DNA of 64,000 nt, from contig CAVOGG010000002.1 of assembly GCA_963695175.1 (NCBI GenBank), positions 186,001 to 250,000 of the forward strand, read 5' to 3'. Position 1 is the stretch's first letter, and each line of letters opens with the position of its first letter. This document shows, in pieces, positions 1 through 10,099 of this stretch. The position numbers and the translations under genes are program-made. Under the pieces are notes generated by a model. It did not search any database and had not been told where the DNA came from. It saw only the letters and a list, made by a program, of their open reading frames with translations. The DNA is from Fodinibacter sp963695175. GTDB taxonomy: Bacteria; Actinomycetota; Actinomycetes; Actinomycetales; Dermatophilaceae.

Positions 1-268
1 CCCCGGCCACGAGGGTGTCGTCGAGGTGCTCCTGCGGGGTGTCCTCCGGGTCGAGCGCGGCGGCGATGCCACCCTGCGCCCACTGGGTCGAGCCCGCCGA
101 CAGCACGGTCTTGGTCACGAGCAGCACCCGGTCGACCCGCTCGCGCAGCCGCAGCGCGCAGGTCAGCCCGGCGATGCCCGACCCGACCACGACGACGTCG
201 GCGGTCGTCGTCCACCCCGGTGCGGGGGCACTGAGGCGACGCGGCAGCGTGACGGGCGTGGCCGGCAT
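1..268 (-). CDS. nadB: L-aspartate oxidase, N-terminal part (runs off the window)
   Basis: NadB is the flavoprotein that oxidises L-aspartate to iminoaspartate, the first step of de novo NAD synthesis. Only the first 89 codons are present. They show a dinucleotide-binding start, VVVGSGIAGLTCALRL, at about residues 26-41, followed by TKTVLSAGSTQWAQGGIAA, which matches the flavin and substrate region of NadB and succinate dehydrogenase flavoproteins. The ATG at 268 lies 8 nt after the panC stop, so the gene is probably the third in a DUF2520-panC-nadB operon. The C-terminal part, and any nadC that usually follows, lie outside the window. Confidence 0.88.
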   Translation of the reverse strand, partial: MPATPVTLPRRLSAPAPGWTTTADVVVVGSGIAGLTCALRLRERVDRVLLVTKTVLSAGSTQWAQGGIAAALDPEDTPQEHLDDTLVAG

Positions 269-276
269 CCCGTGCC

Positions 277-1194
277 TCAGACCTCGGCCCGGGTGTGCGA
301 CACGTCGGAGAACACGTCGAGGGCCCCACCACCGGGGCCGACGAGCACGGGCGAGTTGTCGATGAGGCGGGTCGTGCCGACCCGGGCCGCGACGGCGAGC
401 AGCGCCTCACCGCGGTACCACTCCGGCACGTCGGCCAGGGTCTGCGGATGCACGAGCACGAGGTAGTCGACCAGGGCCAACGGCTCCTCGACGAGCACCT
501 CGCGAGCCGCCCGGCGGATCGCCGAGGGGCCGTAGGCCGCGGCCTCGCCCCCGGCGCGCAGGGCCCGGCTCAGGCAGAGCGCGGTCTCGCGGTCGGACGC
601 GGTGAGGTACATGTTGCGGCTGCTCATCGCCAGGCCGTCGTCCTCGCGCACGGTGGGCACCGAGACGACGTCGACGGGGAAGTCGAGGTCGCGCACCATC
701 CGCCGGATGAGGAGCAGCTGCTGGGCGTCCTTCTGGCCGTAGTAGGCGCTCCGGGCCGCGGTGAGGTGCAGCAGCTTGCCGACGACGGTGAGCACGCCGT
801 CGAAGTGACCGGGCCGGGAGGCACCCTCGAGCACCTCGCCGAGCGGCCCGGCCGACACGCGAACGCCGGGGTCGCCGTCGGGGTAGACCACGTCGGGGGT
901 CGGCGCGAAGATCACGTCGACCCCGGCCGCGGTGCAGATCTCGAGGTCGGCGTCGAAGGTGCGCGGGTAGCGCGAGAGGTCCTCCTTCGGCCCGAACTGC
1001 AGCGGGTTGAGGAAGATCGTCACGACGACGTGGTCGTGCCGCTCGCGGGCGGCGCTGATCAGCCGGGCGTGCCCGTCGTGCAGCGCCCCCATGGTCATGA
1101 CGACGGCGACGTCGCGGCTCGAGAGGGCCTCGCGGGCGGCCTTGAGCTCGTCGCGGGTGTGCGCGACGACGGGGACGGTGGTGGCGGCAGTCAC
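277..1194 (-). CDS. panC: pantothenate synthetase (pantoate-beta-alanine ligase)
   Basis: PanC condenses pantoate and beta-alanine with ATP, the last step of pantothenate (vitamin B5) synthesis in the cytosol. The 305-residue protein is of family length. It shows the ATP-site signature TMGALHDGHARLI near residue 34 (HIGH-like motif), FLNPLQFGPKEDLSRYPR for pantoate, GPLGEVLEGASRPGHFDGV, YYGQKDAQQL and the SSRN motif near residue 190. The GTG start follows directly on the TGA of the upstream DUF2520 gene, so translation of the two is probably coupled. nadB follows after 8 nt. Confidence 0.96.
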   Translation of the reverse strand: MTAATTVPVVAHTRDELKAAREALSSRDVAVVMTMGALHDGHARLISAARERHDHVVVTIFLNPLQFGPKEDLSRYPRTFDADLEICTAAGVDVIFAPTPDVVYPDGDPGVRVSAGPLGEVLEGASRPGHFDGVLTVVGKLLHLTAARSAYYGQKDAQQLLLIRRMVRDLDFPVDVVSVPTVREDDGLAMSSRNMYLTASDRETALCLSRALRAGGEAAAYGPSAIRRAAREVLVEEPLALVDYLVLVHPQTLADVPEWYRGEALLAVAARVGTTRLIDNSPVLVGPGGGALDVFSDVSHTRAEV

Positions 1195-2085
1195 TCAGTG
1201 CTCCTGGTCGGCGAGGATGTCGAGGAGGGGCTCGGCGACGACGGGCCGCAGGCGACCGCTGTCGAGGGCGCGCAGGGCGGTCGCACGGGCGAGCGCCACG
1301 TAGGTCCTCCGGATCTCGGGCGAGAGCCGGTCCAGCTCGCGCAGGTGGTCCTCCACCGTACCGACGTCTCCGCGGGCCACCGGCCCGGTGAGGGCCGCGT
1401 CACCCAGCCGCAGCGCGTTGTCGAGCGCGGCGCGCATCAGCGGGCCGACGACGTGGCGCGGCTCGGCGACCCCGGCCCGCGACAGCAGCTCCATGGCCTC
1501 GCTGGTCAGCGTGACGAGGTGGTTCGCGCCGTGGGCGAGGGCCGCGTGGTAGGCCACCCGATCCCCCTCGGCCACCCACACCGGGTCGCCACCCATCTCC
1601 AGCACGAGTGCCTCGGCGACCGGCCGCAGCGCCTCGTCGGTGGTGACGCCGAAGGCGCACTCGGTGAGCCGGTCGAGGTCCATCGCGGTGCCGGTGAACG
1701 TCATCGCCGGGTGCAGGGCCAGCGGCAGCACGTGGTGCGCCCGCGCCGGCTCCAGCACGGCGACCCCGTGCCGGCCGCTGGTGTGCACGGCCATCTGGCC
1801 GGCCTGCCAGGCGCCGGTCGCCGACAGGCCCGCGACGAGGTGCGCGAGCGCGTCGTCGGGCACCGCGAGGAGCACGAGCTCGGCCCCGGCGACGACCGTG
1901 GCGACATCGGCCAGCGGCACGCCCGGCAGCAGCTCGGCGGCCCGGGATCGGCTGGCGTCGGACACGGCGTACGCACCGGTGACCCGGTGGCCGGCCCGCG
2001 CGAGCGCCGCCCCGAGCACCGCGCCGACCCGGCCGGCGCCGACGACCCCCACGGTCAGCCGGGCCGGGTGCTCGATGCCGTCCAC
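1195..2085 (-). CDS. Rossmann-like and DUF2520 domain oxidoreductase
   Basis: This is a 296-residue protein with an N-terminal NAD(P)-binding Rossmann fold (VGVVGAGRVGAVLGAALA near residue 12) and a C-terminal helical DUF2520 domain, the architecture of ketopantoate-reductase-like dehydrogenases. It is the first gene of a panC-nadB operon and its stop codon abuts the panC start. A DUF2520-type protein beside panC is common in actinobacteria (Rv3603c next to panC in Mycobacterium tuberculosis). From fold and context it may reduce ketopantoate to pantoate, like PanG-type alternative reductases. That role is inferred; family membership is clear. The GTG at 2085 is the only start consistent with the Rossmann N terminus. 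Confidence 0.85.
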   Translation of the reverse strand: MDGIEHPARLTVGVVGAGRVGAVLGAALARAGHRVTGAYAVSDASRSRAAELLPGVPLADVATVVAGAELVLLAVPDDALAHLVAGLSATGAWQAGQMAVHTSGRHGVAVLEPARAHHVLPLALHPAMTFTGTAMDLDRLTECAFGVTTDEALRPVAEALVLEMGGDPVWVAEGDRVAYHAALAHGANHLVTLTSEAMELLSRAGVAEPRHVVGPLMRAALDNALRLGDAALTGPVARGDVGTVEDHLRELDRLSPEIRRTYVALARATALRALDSGRLRPVVAEPLLDILADQEH

Positions 2086-2168
2086 GGTCAGGAAACCTAC
2101 CCCTCATCCGTCACCCGTGCGCCCGGGTGGCCGGCAGGGCGCCACCGCACCGCCGGCGCGGGGATAGC

Positions 2169-3131
2169 GTGCGGTTCGTGATGGTCCCCTGGCGCGAGGC
2201 GTGGCACGACGCGCTCTACGGCCCGCACGGGTTCTACCGCGGCGCGCCGGGGCCGGCCGGGCACTTCACCACCTCGACCCACGGGCCGCTCGGGGCCCCG
2301 TTCGCCGAGGCGGTCGGTCGCCTCGCCGACCGCGAGGGGGTGCACCACGTCGTCGACGTCGGGTGCGGCCGTGGCGAGCTGCTGGCCCACCTGGCGCAGC
2401 GGCGTCCGGACCTGCGGCTGACCGGTGTCGACGTCGTGCCTCGTCCGCACGACCTGCCGGCTGCCGTGGCCTGGCTGCGCTCCCCCGGCGGCGCCGCGTT
2501 GCCCCCCGGGCTCACCGACCTCGACGACGTGCTCGTCGTGGCGCACGAGTGGCTCGACGTCGTGCCGTGCACGGTGGCCGAGGTCGTCGCACCGGGCCGG
2601 CTCGCGGTGGTGCTCGTCGACCCGGACACCGGGCAGGAGGCGACCGGCGCTGCGCCGACCGACGAGGAGCTGGCCTGGTGCGCCCTCCACTGGCCCGTCG
2701 AGGGGCTGCCCGTCGGGGCGCGGGTCGAGGTCGGCCTGACCCGCGACCTGGCCTGGGCCGACCTCGTCGCGCGGGTGCGCGACGGCATCCTGCTCGCCGT
2801 CGACTACGCCCACACGGCCGGTGACCGGCCCATGGGCGGCACGCTCACGGCATACCGCTCGGGGTCCGTGGTGGTACCGGTGCCGGACGGGTCGTGCGAC
2901 CTGACCGCCCACGTCGCGGTCGACTCCCTCGAGCACGACGAGATCACCACCCAGCGGGCGGCGCTGCACGGCCTGGGGCTCGACGCCCGCACCCCCGCTC
3001 ACGACCTCGCCCGCACCGACCCGGCCGGCTACCTGGCCGCCCTCGCGGGCGCGTCGGCGGTCGGTGCACTGACCGCCCCCAGCGGCCTGGGCGGCTTCGC
3101 CTGGGTGCTGCGCCGCGTCACGCGGATGTGA
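2169..3131 (+). CDS. SAM-dependent methyltransferase, MidA/NDUFAF7 family (COG1565)
   Basis: The protein carries a class I methyltransferase SAM-binding motif, VVDVGCGRGELLAHL, about 65 residues in, preceded by the family N terminus WREAWHDALYGPHGFYR. It ends with ALTAPSGLGGFAWVLRRV, typical of the COG1565 group. Eukaryotic members (NDUFAF7/MidA) dimethylate an arginine of the complex I 49-kDa subunit. The gene is first in a plus-strand trio with a lipoprotein (33 nt downstream) and a NuoD-like protein, that is, a homologue of the NDUFAF7 substrate. Start choice is uncertain: GTG 2169, GTG 2178 and ATG 2181 are in frame, and none has a strong Shine-Dalgarno. Family assignment is firm; the substrate is inferred. 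Confidence 0.82.
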   Translation: MRFVMVPWREAWHDALYGPHGFYRGAPGPAGHFTTSTHGPLGAPFAEAVGRLADREGVHHVVDVGCGRGELLAHLAQRRPDLRLTGVDVVPRPHDLPAAVAWLRSPGGAALPPGLTDLDDVLVVAHEWLDVVPCTVAEVVAPGRLAVVLVDPDTGQEATGAAPTDEELAWCALHWPVEGLPVGARVEVGLTRDLAWADLVARVRDGILLAVDYAHTAGDRPMGGTLTAYRSGSVVVPVPDGSCDLTAHVAVDSLEHDEITTQRAALHGLGLDARTPAHDLARTDPAGYLAALAGASAVGALTAPSGLGGFAWVLRRVTRM

Positions 3132-3164
3132 CTCCGGGCGGTGGTCCGTGGCACCGTTGTGGGG

Positions 3165-3734
3165 ATGCGACTCCGGATGCCGTGTGCCCCCCTCGCGCTC
3201 GCCCTCGTGGCCGGCGCGGGCCTGAGCGCGTGCGGGTCGGACACCCCGCCGGAGGTCGTGGTGACCGTGACGGGCACCCCGTCCGGAGCGGCCTCGAGCG
3301 CCGGCCCGACCCCGTCGAGCACCGCCTCGGCCAAGGTCAAGGCGCCGACCAGCGACGTCAAGGGCCGAGCCTTCGACTTCGGCCAGGTCACCGGCGCGAA
3401 ACGGGCCGGGGACGTCGACGTGCTCGTGCTCGACCGCTGGACCGACCCGAACGTCGACGACGAGGTGGTGGCGAAGCAGGGCCTGCCGGTGACCTCGTGG
3501 CAGGTCGGGTCCGACCGCTACGTCAACCAGAACGACAAGAAGACCTTCGACATCCCGGTGCGCGAGGGCACCACGTTCCTGCTGCACCACTGCACGGCTC
3601 CCGGCGAACCGCTGCAGACCCGCTCGGTCAGCGCGACCGAGCTCGCCGACGCCCCCGAGACCGACCGGCTGCTGCTCGTCACCCTCGACGGCAGCGGCTG
3701 GGCCACCGCTGGCGAGACCTTCGCCGGCTGCTGA
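3165..3734 (+). CDS. hypothetical lipoprotein between methyltransferase and NuoD-like gene
   Basis: This 189-residue protein has a clear lipoprotein signal peptide: basic MRLRM, a hydrophobic stretch, and lipobox LSAC with the lipidated cysteine at position 23. A Ser/Thr/Pro/Ala-rich spacer follows to about residue 60, then a compact domain ending with a paired late cysteine (TFAGC). I recognise no family for the mature domain. It sits 33 nt after the methyltransferase and 36 nt before the NuoD-like gene, all in the same direction, so co-transcription is likely. It is probably anchored on the outer face of the cytoplasmic membrane. Its function is unknown. Confidence 0.75.
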   Translation: MRLRMPCAPLALALVAGAGLSACGSDTPPEVVVTVTGTPSGAASSAGPTPSSTASAKVKAPTSDVKGRAFDFGQVTGAKRAGDVDVLVLDRWTDPNVDDEVVAKQGLPVTSWQVGSDRYVNQNDKKTFDIPVREGTTFLLHHCTAPGEPLQTRSVSATELADAPETDRLLLVTLDGSGWATAGETFAGC

Positions 3735-3770
3735 CCCCGGCCCGCGGGTGGCGTGCGGCAGACTGGCGGC

Positions 3771-4943
3771 GTGACCTCCGAGACCGGCCAGCGCGCGCTC
3801 GACGTCGGCCTGGGCGCCGGCGGCCTCGCGACCGCCGACATGGTGCTCAACATCGGCCCCCAGCACCCGGCGACGCACGGGGTGCTGCGGCTGCGCGTCG
3901 TGCTCGACGGCGAGCGGATCATCAGCGCCGAGCCGGTCATCGGCTACATGCACCGTGGGGCCGAGAAGCTGTTCGAGGTGCGCGACTACCGCCAGATCAC
4001 CGTGCTCGCCAACCGGCACGACTGGCTCTCGGCGTTCAGCAACGAGCTGGGTGTCGTGCTCGGCGTCGAGGCGATGCTCGGCATGGAGGTGCCCGAGCGG
4101 GCGGTCTGGCTGCGCACCCTGCTCGCCGAGCTCAACCGGGTTCTCTCGCACCTGATGTTCCTCGGCTCCTACCCGCTCGAGCTCGGCGCCATCACGCCGG
4201 TGTTCTACGCGTTCCGCGAGCGCGAGGAGCTGCAGGCCGTCATGGAGGAGGCCTCCGGCGGCCGGATGCACTACATGTTCAACCGGGTCGGCGGCCTCAA
4301 GGAGGACGTCCCCGCCGGCTGGCTCGGCCGGGTCGAGGCGGCCGTCAACGGCGTGCGGCGACGGCTGCCCGAGCTCGAGTCGCTGATCTCCGGCAACGAG
4401 ATCGTCGAGGCGCGCACCCGGGGCGTGGGGGTTCTCGACATCGAGACGTGCCTGGCCTACGGCGTCTCGGGGCCGATCGCGCGAGCCAGCGGGCTCGACG
4501 TCGACCTGCGCCGCGACGACCCCTACCTCGCGTACGCCACCCTGTTCGCGCCCGGCGGCCCCGGCCGGGTCGTCACCCGCACCGCCGGCGACTGCCTGGC
4601 CCGCCTCGAGGTGCTCCTCGAGCAGGTGCACGTCAGCCTCGACCTCGCGCAGGCCTGCCTCGACATGCTCGGGATGCTGCCCGCCGGCCCGGTCAACCAG
4701 CGGCTGCCCAAGGTGCTCAAGGTGCCCGAGGGCGAGCGCTACACCGCCACCGAGAACCCGCTCGGGTTCAACGGGTACTTCCTCGTCTCGCGCGGCGAGA
4801 AGACGCCGTGGCGCCTCAAGCTGCGCTCGGCGTCGTTCAACAACGTGCAGGTGCTCTCGCAGGTGCTGCCCGGCTGCCTCGTGGCCGACATGGTGGCCGT
4901 GCTCGGCTCGATGTTCTTCGTGGTCGGCGACGTCGACAAGTAG
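3771..4943 (+). CDS. orphan NADH-quinone oxidoreductase subunit D-like protein
   Basis: This 390-residue protein aligns over its whole length with complex I subunit D (49 kDa, NDUFS2, Nqo4). It has MVLNIGPQHPATHGVLRL (residues 24-41), HRGAEKLFEVRDY (61-73), GAITPVFYAFREREELQ, RGVGVL, ASGLDVDLRRDDPY and a C terminus ending GDVDK. No other nuo gene is in the window. Compared with bovine NDUFS2 as I recall it, the quinone-site histidine (bovine His59, here His36) and the NDUFAF7-methylated arginine (bovine Arg85, here Arg62) are kept. The quinone-binding tyrosine (bovine Tyr108) is Trp85. Start GTG 3771 was chosen over upstream codons because it begins the conserved N terminus and overlaps nothing. 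It may be a diverged paralogue with a non-canonical role. Confidence 0.85.
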   Translation: MTSETGQRALDVGLGAGGLATADMVLNIGPQHPATHGVLRLRVVLDGERIISAEPVIGYMHRGAEKLFEVRDYRQITVLANRHDWLSAFSNELGVVLGVEAMLGMEVPERAVWLRTLLAELNRVLSHLMFLGSYPLELGAITPVFYAFREREELQAVMEEASGGRMHYMFNRVGGLKEDVPAGWLGRVEAAVNGVRRRLPELESLISGNEIVEARTRGVGVLDIETCLAYGVSGPIARASGLDVDLRRDDPYLAYATLFAPGGPGRVVTRTAGDCLARLEVLLEQVHVSLDLAQACLDMLGMLPAGPVNQRLPKVLKVPEGERYTATENPLGFNGYFLVSRGEKTPWRLKLRSASFNNVQVLSQVLPGCLVADMVAVLGSMFFVVGDVDK

Positions 4944-4975
4944 GCAGTGCGTCCCCTGAGCCCGGACCTCGCGGT

Positions 4976-5458
4976 CTACGCGGCCCGGTCGTTCGCGTCG
5001 TCGTCGTCCTCGTCGGGACGGTCGATGCGGCACCACCGCTGGGCCACGAGCCCGGCCGCCGCGAGGGCCAGGCCCGCGACGACGAGGGCCCCCAGGGGAA
5101 GCAGCCGGCCCTGGTTCGCCTCGAGCGAGAGGTCGGTCAGCACGACCACGAGCTGGCCGGCGTACCACCCCGCAGCCGCCGACCCGGTGAGGGCAGCGGC
5201 CTGGGCGAGCACGACGGTGCGTGCCGCGCGTAGCGGGTCGAGCGAGGTCGTCGCACGACCCTGGAGGTAGCGGCGCACGGGGCGGGCCAACCACAGCACG
5301 AGCCCGCCCATGACGACGAGCAGCACGCCCGACAGCAGTGACGGCTTCGGCACGAGCGTGCCGCTCCGGGTGATCACGGCGAAGATGGCGAAGCCGATGA
5401 TGCCGGTGACTGCCGCGACCAGGACGAGCGTCTGCACGCGGATCTCTTTGCGCCGCAT
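4976..5458 (-). CDS. DUF3180 family membrane protein
   Basis: This is a 160-residue integral membrane protein with four hydrophobic segments, near residues 8-30, 40-58, 82-103 and 118-142, and an acidic C-terminal tail containing DEDDDDANDR. DUF3180 proteins regularly follow folK in actinobacteria; their function is unknown. The ATG at 5458 overlaps the folBK stop by one base (TGATG), so it is the distal gene of the ftsH-folE-folP-folBK operon. It converges on the NuoD-like gene with a 32-bp spacer. Confidence 0.85.
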   Translation of the reverse strand: MRRKEIRVQTLVLVAAVTGIIGFAIFAVITRSGTLVPKPSLLSGVLLVVMGGLVLWLARPVRRYLQGRATTSLDPLRAARTVVLAQAAALTGSAAAGWYAGQLVVVLTDLSLEANQGRLLPLGALVVAGLALAAAGLVAQRWCRIDRPDEDDDDANDRAA

Positions 5459-6390
5459 CAGTTCTCGTCTCCTCCGTCGGTGGTCGGGCTGGTGGGGTCG
5501 GCCGGGTGGGGGCGCACGCCGGCCGTGTCGAGTGCCGCCACGAGGTCGGCGACCGGCACCGCTCGGGCCTCGTGGCGCAGCACGGCGGAGGGGTCTGCCT
5601 CGAGCCACGGGACGAGCACGAAGGCCCGCTCGTGGGCTCGTGGGTGGGGCAGGGTCAGCCGCGGCCGGTCGGAGGTGACGTCGGAGCCGGATGCCGGGTC
5701 GCCGTACTGCACGAGGTCGAGGTCGAGGGTGCGCGCCCCCCACCGCACCTCGCGGCGACGGTCGAACGACGCCTCGATGCCGTGCAGCTCACGCAGCAGG
5801 GAGGTGGGCGACAGCGAGGTGCGGGCCGTGACGACGGCGTTGACGTAGGTGGGCTGCTCGGGGCCGCCCACCGGCTCGGTGTCGAACAGCCCGGACACGG
5901 CCACGACGGTGACGTCAGCGTGCTGCGCGAGCGCGTCGACGGCGGCCCGGGCGATGTCCTGCGGTCGCTGTTCGCCGCGCGGCAGGTTCGCCCCGACGGC
6001 CACGACCACCGGCACCGGGGCGCGGCGCCGGGTCAGCGTGACCGTGACGTCACCGAACGGCACCCCCACGGGCGCCTGGGGCTTGTGCACCGTGACGGTC
6101 ACCTCGTCGACCGCGGCGTGCTCGAGGGCGTCCTGGGCGACCAGCTCGGCGAGCCGCTCGATGAGGTCGTGCGGCTCGCCCACGATCCGGGCCAGCACGG
6201 CGGCGCCGATCGCGCCGTAGTTGACCGTGTCGGCGAGGTCGTCACTCGCCCCGGCCGGCGCGAGATCGACGGCGAGCTCGACGTCGACGACGAACTCCTG
6301 CCCCTCGCGGCGCTCGTGCTCGAAGACGCCGTGGAACCCACGCCCACGCACACCGGACAGCCGGATGCGGTCGCGGGACTGGCCGCTCAC
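5458..6390 (-). CDS. folK: fused dihydroneopterin aldolase / HPPK (FolB-FolK)
   Basis: A single 310-residue frame carries two folate enzymes. Residues 1 to about 122 are FolB (dihydroneopterin aldolase: RGRGFHGVFEHERREGQEF, then VTVHKPQAP), which releases 6-hydroxymethyldihydropterin. Residues from about 128 are FolK (hydroxymethyldihydropterin pyrophosphokinase: VAVGANLPRGEQRPQDI, EPVGGPEQPTYVNAV, WGARTLDLDLV, LPHPRAHERAFVL), which activates it. Both halves keep their motifs and no stop or restart separates them, so the fusion looks real. The GTG at 6390 overlaps the folP stop by 4 nt (GTGA). The product feeds back to FolP, the preceding gene. Confidence 0.93.
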   Translation of the reverse strand: MSGQSRDRIRLSGVRGRGFHGVFEHERREGQEFVVDVELAVDLAPAGASDDLADTVNYGAIGAAVLARIVGEPHDLIERLAELVAQDALEHAAVDEVTVTVHKPQAPVGVPFGDVTVTLTRRRAPVPVVVAVGANLPRGEQRPQDIARAAVDALAQHADVTVVAVSGLFDTEPVGGPEQPTYVNAVVTARTSLSPTSLLRELHGIEASFDRRREVRWGARTLDLDLVQYGDPASGSDVTSDRPRLTLPHPRAHERAFVLVPWLEADPSAVLRHEARAVPVADLVAALDTAGVRPHPADPTSPTTDGGDEN

Positions 6391-7226
6391 CGTGCGCCCC
6401 CGAAGCCGTGCAGGGCCTCGACGACGTCGAGCGCGTCGACCGTCGCGACGACGTCGTGCACCCGCACGCACCAGATGCCGTGGCGGGCGACGTGCACGGT
6501 CGTGGCTGCGGTGACGACGTCGCGCTCCAGCGGCGGCCGGGCCGTGTCGGCGGTGCGCCCCACGGCGCCCAGGAAGGTCTTGCGTGACGTGCCGACGACG
6601 ACGCGGTGGCCCAGCGCCACGAACTCGTCGAGCCGGCGGAGCAGCTCCCAGTTGTGTTCGGCGTTCTTCGCGAACCCGAAGCCGGGGTCGAGCACGACGG
6701 CATCCGGGTGCACCCCGGCGGCCGAGAGCACCTCGACGCGCTCGCTCAGCTCGCGCACCACGTCGGCGACGACGTCGTCGTACTGCGCCCGGGTCTGCAT
6801 GTCGCGGCTGTGCCCGCGCCAGTGCATCGCGACGAACGGCACCGACCGCTCGGCGACCAGGGCGGCCATCTCGGGGTCGGCCAGGCCGCCACTGACGTCG
6901 TTGACGAGGGAGGCGCCGGCATCCAGCGCCGCGGCGGCCACCTCGGCCCGCATCGTGTCGACCGACACGGGCACCAGGGTGCTCAGGGCCTCGATGACCG
7001 GGATGACGCGGCGCAGCTCCTCCGCGGGGCTCGGCCGTTCCGCGCCCGGCCGGGTGGACTCACCGCCGACGTCGAGCAGGTCGGCGCCCTGCGCGACGAG
7101 CTCGCGGCCGTGCGCCACCGCCGCCTCGGGCGTGAACCAGGCCCCGCCGTCGCTGAACGAGTCGGGGGTGACGTTGACGACGCCCATGACGAGCGGACGG
7201 CCCGCCCGTGGTTCCGGCAGGGTCAC
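6387..7226 (-). CDS. folP: dihydropteroate synthase
   Basis: FolP joins 6-hydroxymethyldihydropterin diphosphate with p-aminobenzoate to give dihydropteroate and is the sulfonamide target. The 279-residue protein shows the standard signatures: VMGVVNVTPDSFSDGG near residue 13, DLLDVGGESTRPGA, SVDTMRAEVA, VNDVSGG, a DPGFGFAKN loop and GTSRKTFLG near residue 217. The GTG start at 7226 is 7 nt after the folE stop and the gene ends inside the folBK start (GTGA), so it is a middle gene of the folate operon. Confidence 0.96.
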   Translation of the reverse strand: MTLPEPRAGRPLVMGVVNVTPDSFSDGGAWFTPEAAVAHGRELVAQGADLLDVGGESTRPGAERPSPAEELRRVIPVIEALSTLVPVSVDTMRAEVAAAALDAGASLVNDVSGGLADPEMAALVAERSVPFVAMHWRGHSRDMQTRAQYDDVVADVVRELSERVEVLSAAGVHPDAVVLDPGFGFAKNAEHNWELLRRLDEFVALGHRVVVGTSRKTFLGAVGRTADTARPPLERDVVTAATTVHVARHGIWCVRVHDVVATVDALDVVEALHGFGGAR

Positions 7227-7233
7227 CGGCAGG

Positions 7234-7837
7234 TCACCGCTTGCCGCCGAGCAGCAGCGACATCGCCTCGGCGCGGGTGGCGGGGTCGCGCAGCTGGCCG
7301 CGCACGGCGGAGGTGATGGTGCGCGAGCCCGGCTTCTGCACCCCGCGCATCGACATGCACAGGTGCTCGGCCTCGATGACGACGATGACGCCCTGCACCC
7401 CGAGGTGGTCGACGAGGGCGTCGGCGACCTGGGTGGTGATCTGCTCCTGCACCTGGGGGCGACGGGCGAAGACCTCGACGAGCCGGCCGAGCTTGCTCAG
7501 GCCGGTGACCTTGCCGTCCGGCGCCGGGATGTAGCCGATGTGGGCGACCCCGTGGAAGGGCAGCAGGTGGTGCTCGCAGGTCGAGTACATCGGGATGTCG
7601 CGCACGATGATGAGCTCTTCGTGGTCGATCGAGAAGGTCCTCGACAGCACGTCGGCGGGGTCCTGCCACAGCCCGGCGAAGAGCTCGCGGGCGGCGCGAG
7701 CGACCCGGCCGGGGGTGTCGATCAGACCCTCCCGGTCCGGGTCCTCGCCGATCGCGATGAGGAACTCGCGCACGGCCGCCTCGGCGCGCGCGAGATCGAC
7801 GGGGCCCCGCGTGGTGGCGTCGTCGACGCCCTCCGGC

Positions 7838-7857
<20 letters not shown>
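7234..7857 (-). CDS. folE: GTP cyclohydrolase I
   Basis: FolE converts GTP to dihydroneopterin triphosphate, the entry step of folate synthesis. The zinc ligands are visible in YSTCEHHLLPFHG and EAEHLCMSMRG, with GLSKLGRLVEVFARRPQVQE and a late SRTITSAVRG. From GTG 7857 the protein has 207 residues; a second GTG lies at 7851. Longer open sequence upstream lies inside ftsH and is not coding in this frame. The start overlaps the end of ftsH by about 20 nt, so the gene is read from the ftsH transcript or an internal promoter. Confidence 0.95.
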
Positions 7858-9946
<2,089 letters not shown>

Positions 9947-10099
9947 GTGGGTGCGAAGCTCGCGCTCCGGTCCTCCTGCTCGTGGTCAATCGGCCGCCCG
10001 GAGGTCACACCGGGTGGAACGGGTACACGCTAGCAACGAGCCCCGTCTCCCCCGTGTTCCGCGACGCGAAGGTGGTTCGGCGCCCCCGGCACCGTGGGG

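Noticed and set aside
295..2181. 628-codon plus-strand open frame opposite panC and the DUF2520 gene
   Set aside because: It is antisense to two clearly conserved genes, rich in Arg/Gly/His/Val without domain signatures; such shadows are normal at this G+C.
2097..5294. 1065-codon minus-strand open frame across the methyltransferase-NuoD trio
   Set aside because: It mirrors conserved plus-strand proteins (SAM motif, NuoD motifs) and has low-complexity composition.
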